From NCBI GenBank assembly GCA_010909725.1, contig JAACMV010000028.1:1-64000 (forward strand): a DNA stretch of 64,000 nt. Reading direction: 5' to 3'. The position numbers and the translations under genes are program-made. Below the pieces are notes generated by a model. It had not been told where the DNA came from. It saw only the letters and a program-made list of their open reading frames with translations, and did no database searches. Shown here piece after piece: positions 36,154 to 46,283 of the stretch (its first letter is position 1; each line of letters opens with the position of its first letter). The DNA comes from Picochlorum sp. 'celeri' (Eukaryota > Chlorophyta > Trebouxiophyceae).

Positions 36154-37935
36154 ATGAGTAGTTTTGAAAACCGGAAGAATCTCCCGCCTGAAGCCAATTT
36201 GCAGACGGATAAAGTATTTCTACACGTGGATGCTGACTGTTTTTATGCTCAGGTTGAAGAACTTCGGAATAAAGACCTAAAACATGTGCCTCTCGGTGTA
36301 ACGCAAAAGTACCTTGTTGTGACCTGCAACTACCTTGCTAGGGAAAGGGGTGTTAGAAAACTCATGGGCATTGCTGACGCCAAGAGGATATGTCCTGAGA
36401 TACGATTGGTCAATGGAGAGGACTTGACTCCGTACAGAGAGTATTCTGATGCGGTTGCTGAGGTGCTACAGACATATGGACCAATCAAAAAGTTGGGGTG
36501 TGATGAAATGTTTGTGGATGTGACGGATGAAGCAAAGAAAAGGCTTGCTGGGACGTCTGCTGCTGGGACGTCATGGAAAGGGCATGTTTTCATTCCTTCT
36601 CGCGGAACAGTGGTTGAATCCGAGTCGTCTCTACGAATTATGGATTTGAGAGCCAAGCATGTTCCTGAGGGGCATGCACATGTGAGCACTGTAGCGGACA
36701 TGGAAGCGCCATCGGCTCTCCTGCTGAAAGTAGGAAGTGAGATTGCATGGGAAGCGCGGCGGGCGATTAAGATTGCTGTCGGGGTGAGAACTAGTGCGGG
36801 CATTGCTCATTCAATGTTGGTTGCAAAGCTCATCAGTGGCCTCCACAAACCAGATGACCAGACCATTTTGCTTGCCGAGCATGCAAGGGAATTCGTCGGC
36901 CCTTTGCCGGTGAGAGCACTGGTAAATGTTGGGTCTGTACTACAGAAAAAACTCAAGGAGTATGGGATTGTGTACGTGTCAGATTTGTGGGATCCTCAGT
37001 GGACAAGGCAAAAGTTGATCAATACGTTTGGCGAAAGACAAGGCAATCATTTGTATTTTGCCTCTCACGGTCAGGATCATGTCCAAAAGATTGAAACTCA
37101 ATTATATCCCAAGAGTATATCCGTCGAAGATTCTTTCAAGGAGTGCCGTGGGTTTCGTGATGCAACAAGGGTGGTTGAAAGGTTGTGCCCTGACCTGATG
37201 TTGCGACTCAAGGTACACTTCCAAAAGCATGGCCAAGCCCCCAAAACATTGACAGTTACCTGGAGGCGTAAGGAATCCGGCTTACTATCGAGAACCAGCG
37301 CGTCAACCGCGTTTCCCAGGTCCGGTATGAGTAACAGGGGAGCTTTGTTACAAACCTGCATGCATGTTCTACAGCAGAACCTCAAGGAACCATTCCACCT
37401 CAGCCTGATCAGTCTAACAGCGAAACGGTTTCATCATGACGATTCTTGCGGCAAGTCAATTGCTTCATACTTTGAAGCGAAGCCAGCCAATGATGTTGGC
37501 AGACTAGCAAGTAAACATAGCATGAGGAGAGCAAGGGAAAGCTGTTCCAAGCAGAATTGTGGAACCATGGAGCCTGATAGAATAGACGGCGAATCTGAAG
37601 GCAATCAAGATGATAGATTTTGGGGAGATTTGAAGGCATGTGATGTATACGCGGAAGGAAATTCCTCGTCAATCAGTAAGAGGCCTATGCCAGTCTCATA
37701 CAGGAGTGAAGATGCTGCTGCAATTGTGAAAGCTTTTCAAACGGATGGCGGCATTGTATTGCATTCGACCGAAGGTGATCCCGAGTCTATAGAACTGGCC
37801 ATGAGGTTGCAAAGAGAAGAGTACGAGCTGAGCACACGCAATGAAGCCCCCCAAAAACGCCAGAGACGACATGGCAGAAAGTCAGCATCAAAAAGCAAGC
37901 ACCGTCAAAAGTCTATACTGGAGTTTTCCCATTAA
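36154..37935 (+). CDS. POLI: Y-family DNA polymerase, iota-like
   Basis: A single exon of 593 codons encodes a translesion polymerase. Catalytic carboxylates are visible as VDADCFYAQVE (Asp26, with Asp28) and LGCDEMFVDVT (Asp117-Glu118). The stretch PLGVTQKYLVVTCNYLARE followed by NGEDLTPYRE is characteristic of Pol iota rather than eta or kappa. The helix-hairpin-helix thumb and the little-finger domain follow. About 160 C-terminal residues are less conserved. Two PIP-box-like motifs that could bind PCNA are present: KSIASYF (mid-tail) and QKSILEFS at the very end. Pol iota inserts opposite lesions and is rare in plants. Confidence 0.88.
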   Translation: MSSFENRKNLPPEANLQTDKVFLHVDADCFYAQVEELRNKDLKHVPLGVTQKYLVVTCNYLARERGVRKLMGIADAKRICPEIRLVNGEDLTPYREYSDAVAEVLQTYGPIKKLGCDEMFVDVTDEAKKRLAGTSAAGTSWKGHVFIPSRGTVVESESSLRIMDLRAKHVPEGHAHVSTVADMEAPSALLLKVGSEIAWEARRAIKIAVGVRTSAGIAHSMLVAKLISGLHKPDDQTILLAEHAREFVGPLPVRALVNVGSVLQKKLKEYGIVYVSDLWDPQWTRQKLINTFGERQGNHLYFASHGQDHVQKIETQLYPKSISVEDSFKECRGFRDATRVVERLCPDLMLRLKVHFQKHGQAPKTLTVTWRRKESGLLSRTSASTAFPRSGMSNRGALLQTCMHVLQQNLKEPFHLSLISLTAKRFHHDDSCGKSIASYFEAKPANDVGRLASKHSMRRARESCSKQNCGTMEPDRIDGESEGNQDDRFWGDLKACDVYAEGNSSSISKRPMPVSYRSEDAAAIVKAFQTDGGIVLHSTEGDPESIELAMRLQREEYELSTRNEAPQKRQRRHGRKSASKSKHRQKSILEFSH

Positions 37936-38081
37936 TTATTTAATTTCCCACGTATTATATGAGAATAATTGCCTGATTCATCGAAGAGAGCTGTATCGGT
38001 GGGGCAGTAGCCGAGAGAAACCAATTGCAATTTGGGTTTGTGCCTGCACTGGGGCAGGCGTGAGGGCCGGTTTTAAATCAA

Positions 38082-40634
38082 ATGAATGAATCCATTGATT
38101 CCAAATATCAATTTGATGCCTTTCCATATGAGCCTTACGACATCCAGGTCGGGTTTATGCGGAAATTGTATGATACAGTCGACAGTGGTGGCATTGGCCT
38201 ATTTGAAAGTCCCACAGGTGGGTTGATTAGCATCAGACTTGGACAGATGAATTTCTTTAATGCTATATTGAACATATACTTGTCTTATTCAGGGACGGGG
38301 AAAACCATGAGCCTAATTTGTGGGAGCCTTCACTGGTTGGAGGACCACAGGAAGAAAAAGAATCAGGAGGATATAATCACTCAAGAGAGTGATGATGAAC
38401 CTGAATGGATGAAGGATTTCGCGAAGAATCTGGACAATGAAAAGAAGAAGCTAAAGGAGAAAGCTCGTCGCGAGCGGCTGGACAGGGGAAGGGAAATGCT
38501 GATGGCTCTCAAGAGAAATATGTCTCAACGGAATCATGACGGGAACAATGACGTCAACTTGGAGAGCGACGACGAGTTCTTGATCGGAAACAAGGAAAAT
38601 AATAATGAAGGTACAAATATTGGCAGCAAGAGGCTGCGAAAGTATATAGACGGGCAAAGTTCAACTGATGAGGAGACTGAGAATGATTTGCTTGGCATGG
38701 AAAGTGAGGAAGAGGTTGAGAAGAGGACCCAAATAATATTTGTTAGTCGGACACATTCACAGTTGGTGCAGTTTGTTGGGGAATTGAAGAAGACTCGATT
38801 TTATCCCGATATTTCAGTTGTTTCTCTGGGGTCTAGGAAGCAGTTGTGTATAAATCCTGATGTCAAAAAATTTGCCTCTCCTGCCATCATTAATGAGAGG
38901 TGCATGGATCTCCAGAATTCAAGCGTACGAGTAGAGAAAGACAATGGGAAATCGGCGAAAAAAAAGACATGCAAGTGTGCGTACTTGAAAAGAGGTTCAC
39001 AGGCAGATGACACCATGAAGGATATGATCTTGTCAGAACCAATGGACATTGAAGATCTAGCTGATTTGGGGCAGAAGCGACTCATTTGCCCCTACTATGC
39101 TTCTAGGGACGCAGCAGCAGAGGCTGATATCATACTGGCTCCTTATTCGTCCCTATTGGTGGCAGAGACAAGGGAGGCACTGGGATTGAACATTCAGGAC
39201 AATGTCATCATTGTTGATGAAGCTCACAACCTGGTAGATGCCATTAACAGCAGCCACTCCACTAGTTTGACTAGAGAGGACTTGGAGGTTGCTATTTGCC
39301 AAATAGAATTCTATTTCAACAGGTTCAAGACGAGACTAGCATCTCGCAATGCCAAGACTGTCCAAATTCTTTTGCTTGCAGCACAAGCAATTCTCCGGTG
39401 GTTGAATGCAGTTAAGGGAAACGGCACTAGGCAGGCAGAGGCCTCGGGCAAAAGTGCCATGGATGTCAACAAATTTCTTCTCAATGTCGACCTAGACAAT
39501 ATAAATATGTTTCAGCTGAGGAGGGATATACAAGAGAACAACCTGCTCTTCAAAATGGGTGGCTACTGGAAAAATACTCATGCATCACCAGAAGGGCATC
39601 ATGGAACAGGCAGTCTACAAGCTCTAGTCGAGTTCTTGAAGAAGCTCACATACAATAATGATGATGGAAGGATCATACTTGATACAAATTTATCGGAAAT
39701 CAAGTACGTGATGCTAAATGCGTCAACGAGTTTTAGATCAATAGTGGGCGATGCTCGATCAGTAATCCTAGCATCTGGAACATTGTCCCCTGTAGAGACA
39801 GTTCTGCCCTTATTTCCTGGAAACGCTGAGAAACGAATACAACAATTTAAATGCGGCCACGTCGTGGATGCCAAGCGGCTCCTGGCGTTGGCCATACCTT
39901 GTGGTCCAGGTGGTATCACATTTGATTTCCGACATTCTACAAGAAGCCATCCGGGATTGATTGCTGATTTAGGAAGAACTGTCATTAATATCAGCAACGT
40001 GACACCAGGTGGTCTGGTGGTGTTTTTTCCTTCGTTTGCATACTGCGACCAGGTCGTTCAATCTTGGTCCCTGACAGGCATCCTGGACCAAATGAAACGG
40101 CAAAAGGATGTTTACATTGAGCCAAGGTCAACCACTGATGTTGATTCAGTTCTGTCGCAGTACGCAGAGAGCATTAAAAATGCTACAAAAAAGCATGGGG
40201 GAGCAATTATTTTAGCAGTGGTCGGAGCCAAGCTTGCCGAAGGGATAAATTTTGGAGATGATATGGGGCGATGCGTGATGATGGTGGGCTTGCCATACCC
40301 AAACCCATCTGATCCGGAGCTCATGGAAAGGATGGAGTTCATGGATAGGCAGGCCAGTAATCTAGGATCGAGAGAATCCAAACCGAGCAAAGAATATTAT
40401 ACCAATCTCTGTATGAAGGCGGTGAATCAATGCATTGGGAGAGTTATCAGGCACATTGACGACTATGCATGTATTCTTCTCCTGGACCAACGCTACTCAG
40501 GTATGAACAGTCAAGGGACCAACATTGTCACAAAGCTGCCTGGCTGGATAATCAAGTCACTAGATTTAAGTTCTACTAGATTCGGTGAAGCTATGAGGAA
40601 AGTTGCTCAATTTTTCAAGTCAATGCAGGAGTGA
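38082..40634 (+). CDS. DDX11/ChlR1-type iron-sulfur DNA helicase
   Basis: Exons 38082-38217 and 38293-40634 give 825 aa. DDX11 is a superfamily 2 5'-3' helicase used in sister-chromatid cohesion and fork repair. Motifs include the spliced Walker A SPTGTGKT, the DEAH box VDEAHN and motif VI NQCIGRVIRH. Four cysteines between motifs I and II (in KQLCIN, ERCMD, CKCAYL and LICPYY) fit the XPD-like Fe-S domain. An acidic insertion (about 80-190) separates motifs I and Ia, as in DDX11. The 75-nt intron is in frame and free of stops, so an unspliced message would add 25 residues inside Walker A. Confidence 0.92.
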   Translation: MNESIDSKYQFDAFPYEPYDIQVGFMRKLYDTVDSGGIGLFESPTGGLISIRLGQMNFFNAILNIYLSYSGTGKTMSLICGSLHWLEDHRKKKNQEDIITQESDDEPEWMKDFAKNLDNEKKKLKEKARRERLDRGREMLMALKRNMSQRNHDGNNDVNLESDDEFLIGNKENNNEGTNIGSKRLRKYIDGQSSTDEETENDLLGMESEEEVEKRTQIIFVSRTHSQLVQFVGELKKTRFYPDISVVSLGSRKQLCINPDVKKFASPAIINERCMDLQNSSVRVEKDNGKSAKKKTCKCAYLKRGSQADDTMKDMILSEPMDIEDLADLGQKRLICPYYASRDAAAEADIILAPYSSLLVAETREALGLNIQDNVIIVDEAHNLVDAINSSHSTSLTREDLEVAICQIEFYFNRFKTRLASRNAKTVQILLLAAQAILRWLNAVKGNGTRQAEASGKSAMDVNKFLLNVDLDNINMFQLRRDIQENNLLFKMGGYWKNTHASPEGHHGTGSLQALVEFLKKLTYNNDDGRIILDTNLSEIKYVMLNASTSFRSIVGDARSVILASGTLSPVETVLPLFPGNAEKRIQQFKCGHVVDAKRLLALAIPCGPGGITFDFRHSTRSHPGLIADLGRTVINISNVTPGGLVVFFPSFAYCDQVVQSWSLTGILDQMKRQKDVYIEPRSTTDVDSVLSQYAESIKNATKKHGGAIILAVVGAKLAEGINFGDDMGRCVMMVGLPYPNPSDPELMERMEFMDRQASNLGSRESKPSKEYYTNLCMKAVNQCIGRVIRHIDDYACILLLDQRYSGMNSQGTNIVTKLPGWIIKSLDLSSTRFGEAMRKVAQFFKSMQE

Positions 40635-40798
40635 GAAACCATGCATGTCTAGGATTCTCCAATGGCCACATGATTGCCATTCATGAGATTCATCCGCACA
40701 TGCCCTCAAAAGTATATTGAACACAATTTTCACGCACATATTTTAATCACATAATTCATTGCAACAAAGATTGAACACTTGCTGCGTGCTATCACTGC

Positions 40799-41279
40799 AT
40801 GTCCATGAAGGTCCTCACCTGTGTCCTTGGCTTGTGCCTTCTCCTGTTCCACGGGCAAGGCCTTGTTGCTTCCGCCGAGAACGTTCAGAGCACCAAGTCA
40901 GCCTTATGCGACGCTGATACAGGGGATTGGGATCCATACGATATCAATTGCGACTTTGATTGCAATGGAACAGGGTGGGAGGTGCGAAGCCTGTTGCACA
41001 CGCTCTCTGTTCTGTACCAGTAGTGACTGTGTGAATCATGTGCTGTAGCTTGACTGTGAATGTGACGATAAGAGTGATGCATGTACCGATATTGAATGCA
41101 AAATAGACAGGGATGGTGCTCCAGACGATGAAGATATCTATCTCTCCTGCAGTGCAAACCTCGGTGAGGCTCCCCAATGTGATTTTGCTCCACTTGACCA
41201 GGCTGAATCTTTGATCGACGCCTGCGTCGTCGATACCGTCAAAACTGTTTTGAGCGAGTGGTTTATCGGCTTCGAGTAA
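40799..41279 (+). CDS. small secreted cysteine-rich acidic protein
   Basis: Exons 40799-40981 and 41049-41279 give 137 aa (phase-0 junction). A signal peptide (MSMKVLTCVLGLCLLLFHG, cleavage near ASA) leads into a mature part of about 110 residues rich in Asp and Cys, with patterns such as CDFDCNG, CECDD, CTDIEC and DACVVD. No domain was recognised. Regular cysteine spacing suggests disulfide bonding outside the cell. It lies next to another secreted protein gene on the same strand, which may indicate linked surface functions. The start could also be the second ATG (40805). Confidence 0.6.
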
Positions 41280-41470
41280 GCACCTGTCATTGATGATGCT
41301 CTCACATGGTGATTGCCGTGGTCGAGCGAAACCATGCCAGATCACTCTGGCACTGGAGTGTTCCAAAAGATCTAGATCTTCACAGATCTCCATAGACGCA
41401 ATGTCCCGACCTCTATGTCCTATGCCTGCCCCTTCAGTGGTCGATCAGTTTTATCATTTCTCCATACACG

Positions 41471-42634
41471 ATGGCTGTAACAAAAGTTTTAATCTTTTGC
41501 ATGCTCTTGGGGTTTGTCCGAGCTCAAACCCTTGATCCATTCACGTCTATCGAAGTTTGCTCAGCTGGAGCTGTCGGAGTTCAGCCATCTTCGGATGGAA
41601 CCTACTCTTATGAGTTGCAAGGAAATTCAGATCTTTTTGATTCATATCAAGCAGGTACGCTTCATTTTTCGCACCGGTAGCTTTGGGTTTTCATGGCTGC
41701 TGGAGCCTCACAAATCCAAGGGGTCACTATCATGGCACAGTGACGAGCCTCGTTGTATTCATTGAACATATTGAATTGCGCAGTTGTGTCTGATGGAACT
41801 TTGTACATCTCCAATTCGAAGAGTGGGAGTGGAACAGGTGGAGTCGTCGTGTTGGTGAGCGCACCTTCTGATGCTATCAATAAAATCACCTTGGGTGGCC
41901 AAGGACAGTTCAGCATGGTTGAGGGTTTCACTGCAGACACGTTTGATATTGAATTCAGTGAACAAGGGGCCGCAGATATCTCTATTGATATTGATGGCGC
42001 ACTGACTATCAACCGAGGAGGACAAGGAAAGTTGGCAGTCGTAGGGAAGTCTGGTTCCCTCTCTCTGAATGTCACTGGCCAAGGCGAGACAGCCGTCTTC
42101 GGGGTGCAGGGTGATGCAGAGGTGAATTTAAATGGTCAGGGCGATGCCTTTGTCGGTGGATCTGCTTCCTCAACTATCACAGGAGAAACATCCATGTTTA
42201 GTCCCGTGGGGTACACTGGAGCATCATGTGAGGTCAAGTCAACAAATGCATTTTCTGGTCCAGCTTGCAGGGAAGAAAACAGAAGGCCAGAAACAGTGTT
42301 CCTTCCCGAGGCATCAGATGGCGAGGTGCGCTTCTCAGCATCCACTTGTGGTCCAACCGTGACTCCTCAGTCTTCCCCAGAGCCCACGCCAGAACCAGCA
42401 CCATCACCAGAGCCTACTCCATCGCCAGAACCAGAACCAACACCAGAGCCAGCACCATCGCCAGAGCCTACTCCATCACCAGAACCTACACCATCGCCAG
42501 AGCCTACACCATCACCAGAACCAACACCATCTCCAGAACCAACACCATCTCCAGAACCTACTCCATCTCCCTCATCTCATGGCAAAATGGTGAAGTCCAT
42601 CGTGGTCTTCAGTCTTGTTTGCATGCTCCTTTGA
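41471..42634 (+). CDS. surface protein: DUF2807-like beta-repeat domain plus Pro-rich stalk
   Basis: Exons 41471-41654 and 41784-42634 give 344 aa. Order: signal peptide ([18 protein letters not shown]), a beta-repeat domain with recurrent GGQGQF, EQGAADI, GGQGKL, TGQGETA and NGQGDAFV turns, a short Cys-containing segment, about 65 residues of SPEPTP repeats, and a hydrophobic C-terminal tail ([12 protein letters not shown]). The glycine turns match the DUF2807/GIN head domain seen mainly in bacterial surface proteins. The SPEPTP stalk resembles hydroxyproline-rich wall glycoproteins, and the hydrophobic tail suggests a GPI anchor. A role at the cell surface is inferred. Confidence 0.72.
42371..42570 (+). 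repeat. coding minisatellite, SPEPTP units
   Basis: About eleven imperfect 18-nt units encode SPEPTP or SPEPAP in the stalk of the surface protein. Length polymorphism is expected for such arrays. Confidence 0.85.
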
Positions 42635-42909
42635 CCGGCGCAACCCTTCCCAATAATTTTCTGATGGTTTCTGGTATCCCTAGAGATATCAGATATCATG
42701 CTTGATTGACATATCGACCATGAAGTAAACGATTAAGCTTTCATGTAAGCTCGATGTTTGTACCATGGAACATGTTGCCAATTGGCTTGCAAGCCTGAAT
42801 GCTGATCTGGTCTTGTTCAAAGAGCCAGTGCAGTGTGCCTCATTAAATATCATATTCTTTACCTTGAAATCAATTGTTTGTGGACAATAGTCACTCAACG
42901 ATCGGAATC

Positions 42910-44921
42910 ATGTCCAATGAAGACAGTGCCGCCAGCAATTTCGTGCTCCCAGAGAAATGGAGCGACGACATTGTCGACGAAAATGGCAACAAAATGAGCA
43001 AGAGGTGCGTGATACAGATCAAAATGGGTAATGAAGACAATCAGACTAATTATGATGCATATTATGGCCCTGTTGTGATGAGAAGAGTATCTCACGTTGA
43101 CTTGCATCCCTCTACTGCAGCGAGTTCAAAAAGCGGCACAAGATGCTTCTGAAGCAGAAAGAGCAATCTGAGAAAAAGGTATGTTTACAGGTTACATCAC
43201 ACGGATGGGGTAGCGAGTGTATGATCTTATGAGTATGTTTCTATTGACCTATTCTGCAGGCAAGGCAAGCTGCAGAAGCTGCTGCACGAGCTGCTGAGAA
43301 AGCTGCTAAAGGAGACGATGTCAAGCTGGAGGACGACGCTTCAGAAGAGACAGATCCGACCAAGTATTACGAAAATCGAGTGAAGACTGTGCTGGCAGCA
43401 AAAGAGAAGGGGGAGAATCCATATCCACACAAGTTTCATGCCTCAATGCAGTTGCCAGCTTTTGTGGAAAAGTACAGCGATCTCGATGCAGGATCCAAAG
43501 CACAAGATACCAAAGTTTCTATTGCAGGGCGTATTATGAGAAAGGCAGCATCGGGTGCAAAGCTGATCTTCTTTGACCTGAGATCAGAAGGGGCCAAGGT
43601 GCAGATGATTTGTGATGCAAGGAGTTTTGAAGAGTCTGGCCTGGATGTGAAGGGCTTCCAATTACTAATGAATTCTGTAAAGCGAGGAGATATTGTTGGG
43701 GTAGAAGGATATCCAGGGAAATCAAAGAGAGGAGAATTGTCTGTGTTTCCAACATCACTGCAGGTGTTGGCCCCTTGTCTGCACATGGCTCCGGGTGCAC
43801 ATTTCGGGCTCAAAGACCAAGAGACACGGTATAGACAAAGATATCTGGATTTAATTATGAATCCAAGAGTCGCTGATGTGTTTCGTGTTCGTTCAAGGGT
43901 GATTGAAGGGGTCAGGTCATTCTTGAATGAACGAGGCTTCCTTGAAGTTGAGACACCAATGATGAACATGATTCCAGGAGGTGCCACTGCCAAGCCATTC
44001 ATCACATACCATAATGACTTGGATATGCAACTGTATATGCGCGTCGCCCCTGAATTGTATTTGAAAATGCTGGTTGTGGGTGGGATGGACAGAGTGTATG
44101 AGATTGGCAAGCAATTCAGAAATGAGGGCATTGATATGACACACAATCCAGAGTTCACTACGTGCGAATTCTATCAGGCATATGCAGACTATAATGACTT
44201 GATGAAGATGACGGAGGAAATGATCTCTGGGATGGTCAAGAAGATCACGGGAGGTTACAAAGTCATGTATCACCCAGAAGGACCAGATGGACCTGTGAAT
44301 GAGGTGGATTTCACTCCACCGTTTAGGAGAATTTCCATGTGCTCAGGACTTGAAGAAGCGCTTAACGTTACGCTTCCTAAAGACTTGGATTCTGAAGAAG
44401 CAAGAGAGTTCCTGATCGAACTCTGCGAAAAACACGAGATTGACTGTCCTCCTCCCAAGACAACTGCCAGACTCTTGGATAAATTGGTCGGGGAATACCT
44501 CGAATCCCAGTGCGTAAATCCAACCTTCATTTGCGACCACCCACAAATTATGTCACCTTTGGCGAAATGGCATCGCGATCTCCCAGGAATGACCGAGAGA
44601 TTCGAGTTGTTTGTCAACACGAAAGAGGTTGCCAATGCATACACAGAGTTAAATGACCCCATCCGGCAGCGAGAACTATTCTCCCAGCAGGCCGCTGCGA
44701 AAGCGGAGGGTGACGATGAGGCCATGTTTATTGATGAAAACTTTTGCACAGCGTTGGAGTATGGGCTTCCACCAACAGGAGGATGGGGATTTGGTATTGA
44801 CAGATTTACGATGTTCCTCACTGACAATAATAACATCAAGGAAGTGTTGTTATTCCCAGCAATGAAGCCTGAAGTCTCGCATGTCCCAAGCTCCTCGGAT
44901 GTCGTCTCAATGGTACGATAG
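42910..44921 (+). CDS. lysyl-tRNA synthetase, class II, cytosolic type
   Basis: Exons 42910-43004, 43121-43178 and 43260-44921 give 604 aa. The enzyme charges tRNA-Lys. A Lys/Ala-rich eukaryotic N-terminal helix precedes the OB-fold anticodon-binding domain ([10 protein letters not shown]). Class II motifs follow: motif 2 with [16 protein letters not shown] and motif 3 with GWGFGIDRF. The N terminus shows no targeting peptide. An alternative end is possible: GTACGA directly after the codons for VVSM could splice to an exon beginning near 44982 that adds Ser-Thr-Gln then stops, versus reading into Arg-stop at 44921. Confidence 0.95.
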
Positions 44922-45039
44922 TAGTCTAGTCTACGATTTGTTCATGACCATGTTGACCTCACTCGTGTTTTCTGCTTGCAGTCCACTCAATAAAATATTT
45001 TATTCAGCATATGTCAAGAACATGTTTCATTATCATTGA

Positions 45040-46074
45040 CTAATTCTTTACATCAACGAGTTCAACCTCAAAGACGAGAGTGCTATTGGCAGGTATTGGA
45101 CCCACTTTGCTGCCCCCATATCCCATTTGCGGTGGTACCACCAACTTTCTCTTATCACCCACTCGCATTCCCTCCACGCCTCTATCCCATCCCTTGATAA
45201 CCTCCCCAACACCAAGTCTAAACTGAAATGTCTTCTTTCCCTTGGTTTGATCAAATATTTTCCCGTTCAAAAGTTTACCTACATAGCGAACAGACACACG
45301 TTTACCAGGCTTGGCAAGCTTGCCAGAACCACCTCCCTGATGAAGTTCGTGTATCTCAAATCCGTTGGGATACTTTTTCGACTTTGTCTTGGCAACAGGT
45401 TCCTCTTGTTTTGGCTTTTTCTGCGCCTCGCGCGTATCCTCCTTTGCCTTTCTCTTTGCCTTCTTGTCCTCAGCTGTTGCCTTTTCTTTCCTTGCCTTTT
45501 CTGCTGGCTTCTCATCAACATCATCATGATCCGTCACATCCTCAATAATCACCTTTTTGTTCTTCTTCTCTGGTACAATATCTTCATCATCGTCTTCTTC
45601 TTCCTCGTCGCTATCAATCTCATCAGAATCATCAGAACCATCATCCATGTAAATTGGAAGCCCTTCGGCATCATAGCCTAACAATGCTGGATCCATCGTC
45701 GCTTCTGCGAAAGCATCATCGAATTCATCATTGAATTCATCATTGTCGTCTTCATCAGAGAATCCTTCGACCCCCTCATCGTCTCTCGGCATGAGATACC
45801 CCGTCAAATGAATGCTTGCCGACCCTACCACTGAGAACTCAGAGTAGTCCTCCAGAAGAAGATCCAGAGACACACTCTCTGTCCCTCCTTCCCGGAGTGA
45901 ACAAACTGCATATGGTCCTTCATCGCTTGATTTCAACAGCAACACAGCTTTTGCTCCCTTCTTCGCCTCGGGATCCAAACAAGCCTGAGAGACATGCAAC
46001 AGAATGTCGCCGTCTGCAGGAGGAACATAAGCAGATTCTTTCGATTTGGTCACTTTACAACCCCAAAATGTCAT
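45040..46074 (-). CDS. nuclear FKBP-type peptidyl-prolyl isomerase (FKBP53-like)
   Basis: A single exon of 344 codons starting MTFWGCKV. The N-terminal domain (about 1-95) is nucleoplasmin-like, followed by acidic blocks (EEEEDDDEDI), a Lys/Ala-rich basic linker and a C-terminal FKBP domain (about 240-344) with FDQTKGKKTFQFRLG, VIKGWDRGVEGM, RKLVVPPQMGYG and STLVFEVELVDV. This is the plan of plant FKBP53 and yeast Fpr3/4, nuclear histone chaperones and prolyl isomerases. An upstream in-frame ATG (46092) is less likely because the family starts MxFWG. It converges on the lysyl-tRNA synthetase gene with 118 bp between stops. Confidence 0.92.
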   Translation of the reverse strand: MTFWGCKVTKSKESAYVPPADGDILLHVSQACLDPEAKKGAKAVLLLKSSDEGPYAVCSLREGGTESVSLDLLLEDYSEFSVVGSASIHLTGYLMPRDDEGVEGFSDEDDNDEFNDEFDDAFAEATMDPALLGYDAEGLPIYMDDGSDDSDEIDSDEEEEDDDEDIVPEKKNKKVIIEDVTDHDDVDEKPAEKARKEKATAEDKKAKRKAKEDTREAQKKPKQEEPVAKTKSKKYPNGFEIHELHQGGGSGKLAKPGKRVSVRYVGKLLNGKIFDQTKGKKTFQFRLGVGEVIKGWDRGVEGMRVGDKRKLVVPPQMGYGGSKVGPIPANSTLVFEVELVDVKN

Positions 46075-46283
46075 GATCAGAACTGCATACATATTTAATG
46101 AGCGTTATTTGGCATAAATATGGTATTTGGTCCGTCACATGGACATGCATGTGCAAACTTGTTCCAACTCTATTCTCGCAACGTACCCGTCAGGAGCGAA
46201 TCTCTCTATTCCTTTTTAAATTTTAAATATACATTTACTACTACCAATGCAGATTCCTCAATCACAGCGGGGAGAGATGCCAA

